From Micractinium sp. NFX-FRZ (Eukaryota > Chlorophyta > Trebouxiophyceae > Chlorellales > Chlorellaceae): 25,557 nucleotides of DNA. Below the pieces are notes generated by a model, which saw nothing but the letters and a program-made list of their open reading frames with translations, was not told the origin of the DNA and ran no database searches. Positions 12,194 to 23,000 of this stretch are shown piece by piece. How positions within the stretch are numbered: the stretch's first letter is position 1; each line of letters starts with the position of its first letter. The DNA is taken from the NCBI GenBank assembly GCA_029339195.1, contig JAPTJF010000639.1:1-25557 (forward strand), in the 5' to 3' direction. The translations under genes and the position numbers were made by a program.

Positions 12194-15100
12194 CTAGGTG
12201 GCACCGAAGCTGTTGGGAGTGTAGCCGGAGTTTGCTGCGCCTGTGGGGGCAAACGAAACTCCGCCATCCGTGGACCGGTAGACATCGTACCGGTTGTCGG
12301 CAAAGGGGGCTGTGATCACCTGCACGCGGGGTGGGGTTGGAGGTGGTTGCGGGCGGGTGGGAACAATGCCTCCTTGATCGCCAGACAAGCAAAGCGGCAG
12401 CACCTCAATGGTACATGCACTGACAGCGACGTGCCGGTGACCCCTTCTGCAGCTACAAGGTTGAACACTGCCAATGCCTGGGCCCCCAGTCACCGCCGCT
12501 ACCCTGCAAGTACCTTCATCCCATCTGCTGAGCACGCCAAGGCGCGATACCCTCTGGCTTCAGGGAGACCCGTGCTCTGCGTGAAAGTTTCACCAAAGTC
12601 GGTGCTGCAAGATGGCAAGGGTCGGAAGAAGCGGCGGCGGCGGGTGGCAGTCACTATGAAGCTGGCTCGGAGCCCGCTAGCAGGTGGTTTGCAGCCCGAA
12701 GACTTGCCTGGCAGTAAGCAGCATTCAAGGTAGACAGACAAGTGGATGGAGCTCCAAGAGGCAGGCCATGAGCAGTGCAGAAGGGTGTGCATATGGTTTG
12801 GGTGCAGGTGTGGAGGAGCGGGTGCCATTCATACCTCCACCAAACGGTGCCTTGATATGTGCGATCTGTGGGGTATTCATCATTGCCAGCTGAGTCCTGA
12901 AGCGTGGTCACATACAGCCGGCTTCCGTCTGACGATCCCCTCACGGTTTGCAGGAACCTGTGGGCACCCGGGATTGTGCGCTTCAGCCAGGTCTCACCGC
13001 CTGCAGAGCACAGAGCACAACAGCTGTTGAAGGCAGCGGCAACGATGGCAGGGGCTGACGCGGCAGCCTGGCAGGTGCAGTGCACGGCGGTTCAGGCAAC
13101 AGCTGCAACAAGTGCATGGCTCCCCCAATGTCCAGAACACAACGGCGCATCTCTCATGTGCCAACCGCACCCCCCGCACCGTCGGAGCTGACCCATACGC
13201 CTGCAGGAAAGGCAAAGTAGGCAACGACATAGCAGGGCGAGAGTGAGCGCAGGTGTCAGGGTGGCCAGTTATGGGTCAAGGAGGCAGCGGGACCAGGAGC
13301 AAGCCTTGCACTGGCAACAATAGGCTGCCGACGCTGCCAGGGGACAAGGTGCCCCAAGCCCGCCCACCCCACCCCCACCCCCCCGGCAGCCCCCCTACCA
13401 TAGCCTGAGTTACTGTACCGGTCAACAATCGCCATCTTGCTGCCGTCTTGGTTGACCCAGAGGCTCATAAACTCGCGCGAAGCAGTTGCATTGGGTGAGG
13501 CGGCTGTCAGTTGTGCCCATGTTAGCCCGCCGTCCCTGGTGATGTGAACAAAAGATCTGTATCCGATGCCACCGCTGGAAGTGGAGCCGAGCGCTACAGA
13601 CCCGTCGCCTGCAAACCTCACGAGCTCAATCTTGTAATTGGTGGTGCCCACCGGTTTGGTCCAGGTTGCCCCGCCTAAAGATGATGGAAGCGTTGTGGTG
13701 GGTGGTGGGTGGGTGAGGTTTGTGTGGAAAGGGAGGTGCAGGGGGCAACAGGCGGTGAGGTGATCATTTGGTTGCACAACTTTGATGGTGATGACATGGC
13801 AACGACCAGTGGCAGCAACGGCGGCAACAATGGTGGGGTGGGGTTCAACTCGAGCATTGGCTGCACACGTAAGCTGCGTCCACGGCCACCTCGCCCCCAA
13901 CTGCTCATGTCAATTTCCACTACGCCTGGCACCCAGCAGCATTGTTGGAACCACCTGCGGCCTGCACCGGCTGCAGATCAAAGCTGGCTTCAAGGACCCT
14001 CCACGCTGAACTAAAAGTAGGCCAACGCACCGTCTGTTGATCGCCAGGGTATGTCGTAGACTTGCCCAGCAACGGCGGAAGCTGTGGCCAGCATCTTCTG
14101 CCCATCTCCAGACATGTGATTGCATTGCCATGATTTCGATATGTTGCTGGGCACGGCCGGCATTGTCCAGTTCAGGCCACCTGTTGGCAGGTGGGCGCAT
14201 GGGAATTCCCTTCGAAGTCGGTGCAACGAACAGCAGGCAGGCGGTTTGGCAAGCAAGTGGTGCGACGGCAGGGCGGGCAGGCAAGCATGGGGGCAGGTTC
14301 ATTGTACGGCAGAGCGTGAAAAGCTGGCATCGGCATCCGGCCGCATAGCACATGGCACAGTTTTCACCATGGTGGCTGCCCGCCAGCGCCGTTTGCTTTT
14401 GGGGGGTTACAGTCTGATTTCTGCAAACAAAGTGTGACACAGACCCACCCCGCCATTCAGCCAGCCTCACCATTGCTGCTGACGATGACTGTCTCTCCGT
14501 GCGTGACAATTTTTGATCCGTCGGCCGACATGGCGACCTCCCGGAAGATGGCGGTGTTTCGGCTCCACCCGTAGTCTGTGGTCACCCTCCTGCGAGCAGT
14601 CCAGGCGGAGCCGGAGTTGTCGCTGGTCCACACGGCGGACTGGCCAAAGTTGTACAAGTCGTACGCACTGGTGGCAACGACCTTGGTGCAAGTCGTGTCG
14701 CAGTCCATGGACAACCAGCTCACGAACCTGCAACGGGTGGGAGTGGGGGCGGGAGGGCGGGTGCGCGCGCGCACTTGTGTAGGAGTGCCACTCCAGTGGA
14801 GTGCGGGCCTGCCTGCCCCCGCATCAGCACTGGTGCTGCTGCGACTCCTGGTGTCCGCATCCTGGCTGGGCTCGCCCCAGCAAGCATGCTTGCCGCTGCT
14901 GCTGTGCCGCCAGCGCCGCGCCAAGCAGCCGGCGGGCGCGCGCACATGCACAGCTGCAACCAAGATGCACGCACCAGGTTTTGGGGGGCGGGGGTGGGCG
15001 GGGCGGGGAGGGAGTGGTGGCGGAGACCTCCTTGAAGCCCTTGATTGTGACCATAGAGGCGACGTTCCCGCTCTCGCCCTCAATCTCGATGCTGTAGCCA

Positions 15101-18085
15101 AGGGGTGTCGAAGCAGAAGATCACATACCGAGGCCAGGGGGGTCGAGGGAGCTGCTGCAGCAGGACAGGAAGCCAAGGGCACCGGCCAGCTATAGATGCG
15201 GTCACAGGCCTACCTGTAGCCGGGGGTGTTGGGCTCGATCTGGAACTCTCCGACGTTGAGAGCAAAGACAAAGTCGCGCTCGGAGTCGGCTGTCATCATG
15301 GCGGAGGAGACGGACACGCTGGCCGAGCTGGTGGGGGATGTGAGCTTCACTGCACGGGCAGGCAGGGCGGGGCGGGGCGGCCGGGGAGGGCGAGCGGTGA
15401 ATTTAGATGATGAAGAGGAACACACCCATGGGCCTAGGCTGAGGACAGCAGCAGAGGTGTGGGCATCCCATGGATGGCGGAGGGCCCCCCGGGGCCTCTG
15501 CTGGCTACCGGGCATGGGGAGGTGTATGCGTGGCACCCAAAGCCCCGACTGCTGCACAAGCACACTGGAGAACCGTGCAGCTGAGCTGCATGGCCGGCAC
15601 CTTAGTCCGAGGTTGCCCCTGCACTGCCTGACTGCCAGTTACACCGCTGCTGCAGCAACACGCACCACCCCCTGTCCATGCCGCCGCCCACCCTGGACCT
15701 TTCGTGCCCAGCACCCCCGCCCCGGCCCTCCTCCCTGGACCCACCCGTGAACAATGTGCCGGTGTTGCTGTTGCGGAAGCCCAGCACCACCTGCCGGATG
15801 GTGACACACGAGGTGGTGGTGATGGCGTATCCCTGGGGCAGGCCCGAGACGCTGCACTTGGTGCCCACTGTCATGGCAACGCCAGAGGCGCTGTATTTGG
15901 TGACCAGGAAGGCGTTGGGGGCGTAGGAGCAGCCGGTGCCGCGGGTGAACGGCGCGTCCAAGGTCACCTCCGTGTTGCCCCCGCACCACTCGTCGGCCTT
16001 GACAAACCCTAACCCGTCTGTGGTTTTGGTGGCGTCGGCAAAGTTGAAGGAGCGGCGGCAGCCGTTGCTGCAGCCGCACCCGCTCCTGCAGGAGAGGACC
16101 CCCACGTGTGCAGAACACTTGACCTTGGATGCATTGCGAGAGTGCTGAGCACATGGACTGTAAACACAAACAAGCAAGCATGCGCCAGGTCAACCTGCGC
16201 TTGCACCAGCGTGCTAGCCCAGGGTGGGCATGCTGGCACGGCGCTGTGCACCGATTTGAAGCCTGGCTCCCAAGGGCGCAGCTCCCAACCCGGCCATCCC
16301 CGGGGCAGCCTCCCTGGCGGCACACTCCCGGACCCCTGACACTTACTCTATGGTGCAGGTGAGTGGAGGAGGCGGTGGGCTGGCAGTGCCAGAGGGAGGC
16401 GGGCTGGCGGTGTCAGGAGGTGGAGTGGCGACAGGAGGGGACGGGCTGGTGGTGCCACCAGGGGCCCCACCTCCGCCACCCCCTTCGCTGTTCCCGGAGG
16501 GCGGCGGTGGTGAGGCCGCCGTGGGCTCGCTGGCAGGTGGCGGCCCCGGGGCCGGCGGCGGCGAAGGGGGCAAAGGGCTAGGCGGAGAGGGTGGCGGTGG
16601 CGGGCGGGGCGGGCGAGGAAACGGTGGGTTTGGGGCTGGGCTGGGGGGCGGGCGGGGCCTGCATGGACATGGAGAGGGAGAGGGCGTGTGTGTGCTGTGG
16701 ATTGGGATCAGCTTGCGCTGGGCTTCGTCAGCTCCCATCATCCCTACAGGCAGCCAGCCGGAACTAGAACGCATGCGCCCGCGAGCCAGCCTCGGTGCAC
16801 ATCCGTCTGCCCACCTACCGACCACGCTGGCTTGCCCACGCATATCGGCATCATTGCATAAAGACCACAGAGCCAACAAGATTGTGTGAGATTGTGCACA
16901 TGGCCCCATTGCTGCACTCACGCTTGGGTGGCTCGAGGCGGGGGTGGGGAGGGAGGGGAGGGTGGGGGTGGGCTGGGAGGCGGCGGGGAGGGGTAGGGGG
17001 GCGGTGGCGAGGGCGATGGCGGAGGTGAAGGTGGAGGCGGGGGTGGGGAAGAGGGGGGCGGAGGGGGCGAAGGCGGGGGAGCGGGAGGCGACGGCGGTGG
17101 CGGCTTGGGCGAGGGCGAGGGGGACGGTGGAGGCGATGGCAACGGCGGCGGAGAGGGCGGAAGGGGGGAAGGGGGTGGGTATGGGCTGGGGGGCGGGGGG
17201 CGGGGACTGGGCGGGGGCCGCGGCCTGCGTTCATGGGTTGGTACGAGCGTGCAGCGCTTAGTTTTAAGAGAGGCTACTGGCCCCTGCTGGCATGGCCAGC
17301 ACGGCAGCAGTGCGCAGCAACGTTCATTCCCCCCTGTCCAGCACATGCTGCAAGGCTGCGAGCTCGCTCTGACAACACATGGACACATGTGCGCAGCCTC
17401 ACGAGTCTAAGTTACGTAAGTATGCTCCGTGCGCTCTATCTGTAAATGCTTGCATGGCTGGTGACTGCAATCACCTGGGTGGCGGGGGTGGCGGCGGGTT
17501 GCTGGGTGGCGGCAAAGCAGGGGGCGGGGCGGGTGTTGGAGGGCGCGGTGGCGGGCTGGGAGGCGGCGGAGAGGGGCGAGGCCTGCAAAGGCAAGCAGGC
17601 GGGAGGAGGCGGCGGACCACTATGGGTGTGTGGAAGCGATGTGGATCTGGAGTGCCAGCAGTGCTGACTGCGCGCCGCGCAGCCCTGCTGCGGTGGGTGC
17701 CAGCGGGCGGTGCGCACACAGCTCAGAACAGCACGCTGGCGTCAGCCAGGCCTGGCGCCCTACGACTCACGAAGGGGGTGGACGAGGCGGGAACGGAGGC
17801 TGCGGTGGGAGCACAGGTGCAGATGTGCAGCAAGTGGTGAGCGCAGCAGAAAGGAAACGCCATGTGGTACAGGCGGCAGGCAGGCAGGCATGCAGACCAA
17901 TTGACAAGAGTTTGCCAGCTGCAAACGGGCTGCAAACGGCTCCATTACCACCTCCGTACCTTGGGACGCGTCTGCAGCAGACCACGGTGGTGCCGAGGCT
18001 CCCCGTTGTTGCCCTGACCGTCGGCACCCGCCACCAGCGCCAGTGCCAGCAGGCAGAGCGCCAGAGCGCCCGCACGGGCCGCCAT
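12194..18085 (-). CDS. Secreted proline-rich / Cys-rich / Asp-box (BNR) repeat protein
   Basis: Fourteen exons on the minus strand: 18085-17952, 17582-17475, 17224-16922, 16658-16347, 16085-15745, 15349-15214, 15091-14975, 14727-14471, 14180-14031, 13674-13399, 13200-13180, 13000-12835, 12604-12514 and 12319-12194. They total 2538 nt (845 aa), and all phases agree. Residues 1 to about 21 are a signal peptide (MAARAGALALCLLALALVAG). Residues 44-280 are three exons of SPPP/PPPPSP repeats, typical of hydroxyproline-rich algal wall glycoproteins. Residues 283-400 form a domain with eight cysteines (GCGCSNGC, EWCGG, TGCSY). A beta-rich linker follows. From about 485 to the end there are seven Asp-box-like motifs, for example TSDNSGSAW, STDGGATW, TRDGGLTW, SSDGGETW, STDFGETF and STDGGVSF. 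This suggests a BNR beta-propeller in the cell wall or extracellular matrix. No sialidase active-site arginines could be assigned, so enzymatic function is unknown. TGTAA lies downstream at 11699-11695. Confidence 0.82.
14398..14440 (+). repeat. Dispersed repeat, copy A (BNR gene intron 8)
   Basis: TTTGGGGGGTTACAGTCTGA, continuing TTT, recurs with one mismatch at about 18902. A looser CAAACAAAGTGTG / CAAGCAATGTGTG stretch follows. The copy is in an intron of the BNR gene. Confidence 0.7.
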
Positions 18086-18461
18086 GCTCTGGCTAAATCG
18101 ACTCAGCTGGGAACTGTAGCGAGCATGAAGGGCAGGATGATGGGGTTGACCAGTGGGAGGGTTTCATTGGTAGGAGCCCTTGTAAGGGGGCCAGTTACAA
18201 GGGCACCCGTGGGCTCCTGGAGGAACCGGCGGGTAGGACGATCACGCACACCCAGCACACTAACAAGCACACTGTAGCATGTCCAGGGCCCTGTCAACCC
18301 AGTGAACAACGCCCCCACGTCGTCGAGTTAATGCCCGTTCATGAATGATCGTGCAGAACTCTGGGGGCACGGCCATTAGGGAGAGCGCAGACAGGCGTTG
18401 TGCAAATGATTCACCTGAAACAGCTTGCCTGAGCAAGCCACGACCCCTGGGATGGAGTTAA

Positions 18462-18767
18462 CCTAGAGAAATTGACGAAGACAGGCGGAAATTCAGGTTT
18501 TGTGCGACGAGGAGGGGTACGCCTTCGTACGGCAGGGCCGGGGAAAGTACCCGATGGCGAGGATTTGAGCTTGGTGGGCCGCCTCGAAGTATTCAAGCTA
18601 AGGAATGGAGCGAAATCAGCCTCTCCAAAGCCCCGAGGCGCGGCCTTAACTCTGCGAGGGGACAGATGGTGTCGATGACAACGGACAGCCGTGCAGCACA
18701 GGAGGGAAACTTCCCAACCTGGGGTGTTTGGGGTGGCATGCAGGCTGCCTTTCAGCTACCAAGTGCG
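18462..18767 (+). other. Unassigned 102-codon open stretch
   Basis: The frame is open between TAA (18459-18461) and TGA (18768-18770). Its first in-frame ATG is only at 18666. It reads REIDEDRRKFRFCATRRG near the start and NFPTWGVWGGMQAAFQLP near the end. Charged, aromatic-containing composition differs from the Ala/Pro/Gly-rich shadow frames elsewhere, but another plus frame and a minus frame are also open. It may be an exon of an unseen gene, a transposon fragment, or chance. Confidence 0.25.
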
Positions 18768-18901
18768 TGACGCACCTTTGGGCCAAAGGGGCATGCAACA
18801 GCGGGGAGCAGGCCGATGGCAAGGGTCCTAGCTGTCGGTGGCCACCAGTTGGACGCAGGCAGCACAGCTAGGAAGCTTCCTGGCCCTTAGGCTTTCAAGC
18901 C

Positions 18902-18952
18902 TTTGGGGGGTTACCGTCTGATTTCAGTTGTTTCAAGCAATGTGTGCAACCC
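18902..18952 (+). repeat. Dispersed repeat, copy B (intergenic)
   Basis: This is the partner of copy A, in the same orientation, about 4.5 kb away in the gap between the BNR and zinc-knuckle genes. The source element is unknown. Confidence 0.7.
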
Positions 18953-19080
18953 ACCCTGGGCATTAGGGGCTGCCAGGACTGCATGTGAACAAGAGACAGC
19001 AAGTCGCCAGCCACTGTCCCAGCTGTTGATGGCCACTGAGTGCGGGTGGGAAGCTTCCGGCCACACCACGTCTGCAAGCA

Positions 19081-19100
19081 TTGCTGGACATGTCCAGCAA
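19081..19100. other. Perfect 20-bp palindrome
   Basis: TTGCTGGACATGTCCAGCAA equals its own reverse complement. It lies in the divergent intergenic region, about 1 kb from each neighbouring start codon. It could be a dimeric transcription-factor site or a cruciform. No function is shown. Confidence 0.7.
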
Positions 19101-20025
19101 ACCAGCATCCAAAGTGAACCCGTGGGCCAGATGATGCTTGGCACACCAGCAGTTGCCAGATGGAGGCACATGTGGGTGTTCACCCATCCCTGCCCGCCAG
19201 ATCTAGCTAGCGGTGCAGCTACACAGGCGCACCCAAAACCATGTAATGTCGTCCTCGTCCTCCTCACACACCGGTGTGAGAGGGGGTGCCGCACCTTGCA
19301 GTTCATTTCGATGTGCCCATTGCCTTTCACAAAATTCTGGATTTGACCTGCGGTGACAGAGTCCAGCTGGGGGCTGCATGCCGTGCGCATGGGGCAGGCT
19401 GCCCATCGCCGAAGCACAGGACATGCAGCAACTGCTCGGCTCCCTGTCCTGACATTAATGGTTTTGTACGGCCGGCAAGTTGCATGTATGTTGAGGGTAG
19501 TCAAGCACACATTGCCATACTTGGCGGTCCGCACTGACTGCTGCTCCTGGCAACATCTGCTGCCGCTGCTGCTGGCTGTTGACTGCACCCACAGCGCCGG
19601 AGGTTGCTGCTGCTGTTGCATTGCCACTGGAAGCTCTGCATCGCCGGCTGCAGCTGCCTGCGTGACATGAAAGGCATGCACAGTCCCCAGTTGGGCAGCC
19701 TTCCACCATGGCCGCTGTCACCTGCCTTGAAAAGTGGTCATTGTGAGTCGGCATCAACGCCTGCATTGGCGCCCCTGCCAGCCCCTGCGCCGGCGCTTCC
19801 TTGCCCAGCACCTCCTGTGCTGGAGCACAAACGAGTTGTTTACAAGCGACGTTGCATGCACTTCGAGACTCGGTTGAGTGCACACAGGGTTGCTGCAGGG
19901 CGGTGGGCATGTTGCAGGCAGCCAGCAAGCACGGCATGTGGCGCCTGCGCCACCTCAACCCCGCCAGCAGGGCGTTTCTGCCCATGTCGCGCAGGTCGCG
20001 CACCGGGACATCAGTTTCACTCAAC

Positions 20026-23000
20026 ATGACTTCACGAAAGCGACGAGCGGTGGTAATGGAGGAATCCTCCGGCGACGAGGGTTCCCCATTCCAGATGGTG
20101 GGCTCAGCAGTGTCAACGGTGCCCCGACAGCCCCTGGGAAGGCTGCGGCGAGCCGCAGATGTAATTGATGTCACGCGCGACGCTGAAGATGAAGCGGCGG
20201 CTTGGGTCGGTGCCGCCGCCGCCGCTGCCCCGGGCACGCAGCCCCAGGTGCCGACACCGCAACGTCCGCCCGTGGCCCGCCGCACCTTGATGCGCACTCC
20301 CGCCGCTATGCCCAAACCAGCGGCTGGAGCGCCTTCGGAGCGGCGCAGCGGCAGGCGGCAGCAACCAGGCAGTGCAAGGGCAGCGGCCCGCAGTGCAGCC
20401 TTGGCTCAGCTGCAGCGGCGCCGCGGCGGTGGCGGTGTCATCTTTGTGTCCAACCTGCTGCCATCAGGTGAGCCGGGAGAGCTGTGTTGAGATAATATTT
20501 TATGGCGCTCCAGTATGTGCGCGCTGAAGCCGATTGCGCTATCCAGTCGCTGCTTACGGCATGTTCTGGTGCGGCCTGCTGCTGTGCAGACGATGAGGAG
20601 GGGGAGGGCGAGGAGGAGGGGGGAGAGGAAGAAGAAGAGGAAGAGGAGCCCCTTCCCCAGCGTCAGCCCCGCAGCAGCGGCAGCCGCCATGGCGCCAGGC
20701 TGGCAGCTTACTCGGAAGATGAGGGAGAGGAGGATGAGCTGGACAGCGAGGAGGAGGCGTACTTTGTGGATGAAGGCGAGGATGAGGAAGGCCAGGCGGC
20801 GCTTGCAGAGCTGTGAGTGCTGTGTATCGCTCAACGCTTGCAGTCGTGGTCGGGGGGCATCTTGCTCTGTGGATGGCAGGGTGAGGAGGCAGCACTAGCC
20901 CCTGCAGCAGCAGCAGCAGCAGCAGCAGCAGCACCATGCACCCGCAAATGCGCCCCTCGCCTGGCGTGCGGGTGGGTGCATGGCTGCGGTTGTGGTTTGC
21001 TGCACGTGGACGGCAAAGCTGCGGCCAAGCTCAAAGCTGTAGCACCTGGGTGGGAACAAGTGGAGGGCGCAGTAGTGGCCTGTCGGTGCTGAGCTGGCGG
21101 TTTGTGCTGCAGGTGGGCGGGTTCGAAGTGGGAGGTTGGTGTGCTGCAGATGGGCCCATCTGAAGCTGTGCGGGACGACAGCATGCGTAGAGCCAGCCAG
21201 TCGAGGCCACCTCGCTCGCCCAGTCAACCCCCAATCTCTGCCTGCCCCGTTCCGGGCGCGGCATGCCTGCTGGCACGGAGATGTGAGGGCACTGGCGCTG
21301 GCATGCCACTGGCATGCTATCACCAACCACCTGCTCTCCACCCACCCTTGTCCTTGCGCTACTTCTCCCCTGCCTGCCCCCTACCAGGCGCGGCATTACT
21401 GCTGGGGCAGAGATGACAGCCAACGAGCGGCATTGCCTGTATGCCCAGCTGCGCCTGCTGCGCCTGCTGGGTGCGCTGCCCGACGTGGGGGCGGGCGGGG
21501 CGGCTGCCGAGGGCATCGCCCCTCAGGAGCAGTCCTGCATTGCCCGGGCGCTTGAGCTGGAGCGAGACATCAAGCAGATGAGGTGAGCAAGGTGGTGGGT
21601 AGATGAGTACAGTGTATGTGCGCTGGGGGTGGTAGCTGAGGCAGTGGCGGGGTGGTGGCCGGAGCGCGATATGAAGCAGATGAATTGGGAGGCCATGGGG
21701 TGGGTTCAGGTGCGGGGGGATGCCAGCTGTGGCGGTTGGGGGTGCCTGAGCTCTGGTGGGAGCTGAAGCAGAATATGTGGGCGAGCGGGTGGGTTCAGAG
21801 TGTGCCAGCTGATGCAGCGGGGGGGCGCATGGGATCTCGCGGCATTTCAAGCAGATTCCATGATGTGCTCCCTGCACATCACCCCCCTTGCCTGATAAGC
21901 CTGCCTGCCCTGCCACAACATGGCCAACCACCGCGAATGGTGACAGCACTCCCTGCATCCTTGCTCTTTTCTCCCTGCACTGCCTCGTCGTACCACCGCT
22001 CCCGCTGCCGCCTGCTGCCCACCTGCCCTGCAGCGAGCAGGCCAACAACCTGGAGGGGTGGCGGCGCTCCGACCCGCTGCTCAGGGCGCGCCTGGAGGAG
22101 TGCCCTGTGGTGGACACTGAGGATGGCGGCTGGCAGTGGGGCAAGCACTGCGCCATCTGCCGCCACAAGCGGTGCGTGCTGGCCACACATGCCTTGCTGT
22201 GCTCGCTGTTGCCTAGCGGTAACGGTGGCGGGGGGCAGAGCAGGCGGGCGCAGGGTGGCATGCTGCGCCGCGCTGCATTGCAGGGCGAAGCAAGCGCTGC
22301 ACTGCCAAGGGTCGCCTTCAATTTGGGCTTCTGTGCCAACAAGCATGCCACACACACCTCCGCCCCTCCCCCCTCCCACCTCCATGCAGGTGCAAGCGTA
22401 TCGCCATGTACCGCCTCTGCTTCCGTGGCCAGCGCCAGGCGGTGGCCTGGCTGGAGCCGGAGCTGCGCCGGCGCGGGCTGCTGCCGTGCGAGGGGCAGGT
22501 CGGGCTGATGTGCAACCTGTACGACCAGGTGGGTGGCGTGCTTATTTGCCCTCAAGGTTGACAACAGCCTGCCGCGAGCCGGCAGCCTGTTTGGGTTGGG
22601 CTGCAGGGTTGCGGCAGTGAGAGGCGCCACGGCAGGGCAGGTGCTCCAGGCGGAGGGTGGCTGCACCAGGGGGACGGACAGGCAGGCAGGTGGCTTGCCG
22701 CATGCAGCAGGTGTTTGATAAGACTGATGAAAACAGGCATCGGGATAGATAGCAATCAGAAAAATTAGGGAATGGCGAGGCGGGGTGATCCCGGGTGCGC
22801 GCCGCTGGGCATGGCACGGGCGCTGGGCATGGAAAGCCCTCTGTCTTGGCTTTGCTCAACTGGTTGATGTGTGCTGCCTCCGTGTCCTGCAGGATGGCGG
22901 GCCCAGCGAAGAGGAGGAGAGTGCAGGTGGTGCGGGCGAGGAGAGCAGCAGCGATGAAGACATGCCGCTCGCGGAGTGGTATGCGCAACGCCACTCCTGG

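Larger units (their letters stand above)
18086..20025. promoter_or_regulatory. Divergent intergenic region between BNR and zinc-knuckle genes
   Basis: These 1.94 kb must carry both promoters and 5' UTRs. They also hold a 102-codon open stretch (18462-18767), dispersed-repeat copy B, the 20-bp palindrome, and a smaller CACACCGGTGTG palindrome near 19268. No TATA box or convincing gene was identified. Long open frames on the minus strand (19681-18911 and 20315-19455) have unconvincing composition. Confidence 0.5.

Noticed and set aside
19455..20315. 286-codon minus-strand open frame near the zinc-knuckle gene start
   Set aside because: It overlaps exon 1 antisense, has no recognisable domain and has Ala/Arg/Cys-rich shadow composition.
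21359..22666. 435-codon open frame on the minus strand
   Set aside because: It lies antisense to exons 3-5 of the zinc-knuckle gene. The plus-strand exons have consistent phases, splice sites and recognisable protein motifs; the antisense frame reflects GC-rich codon bias.
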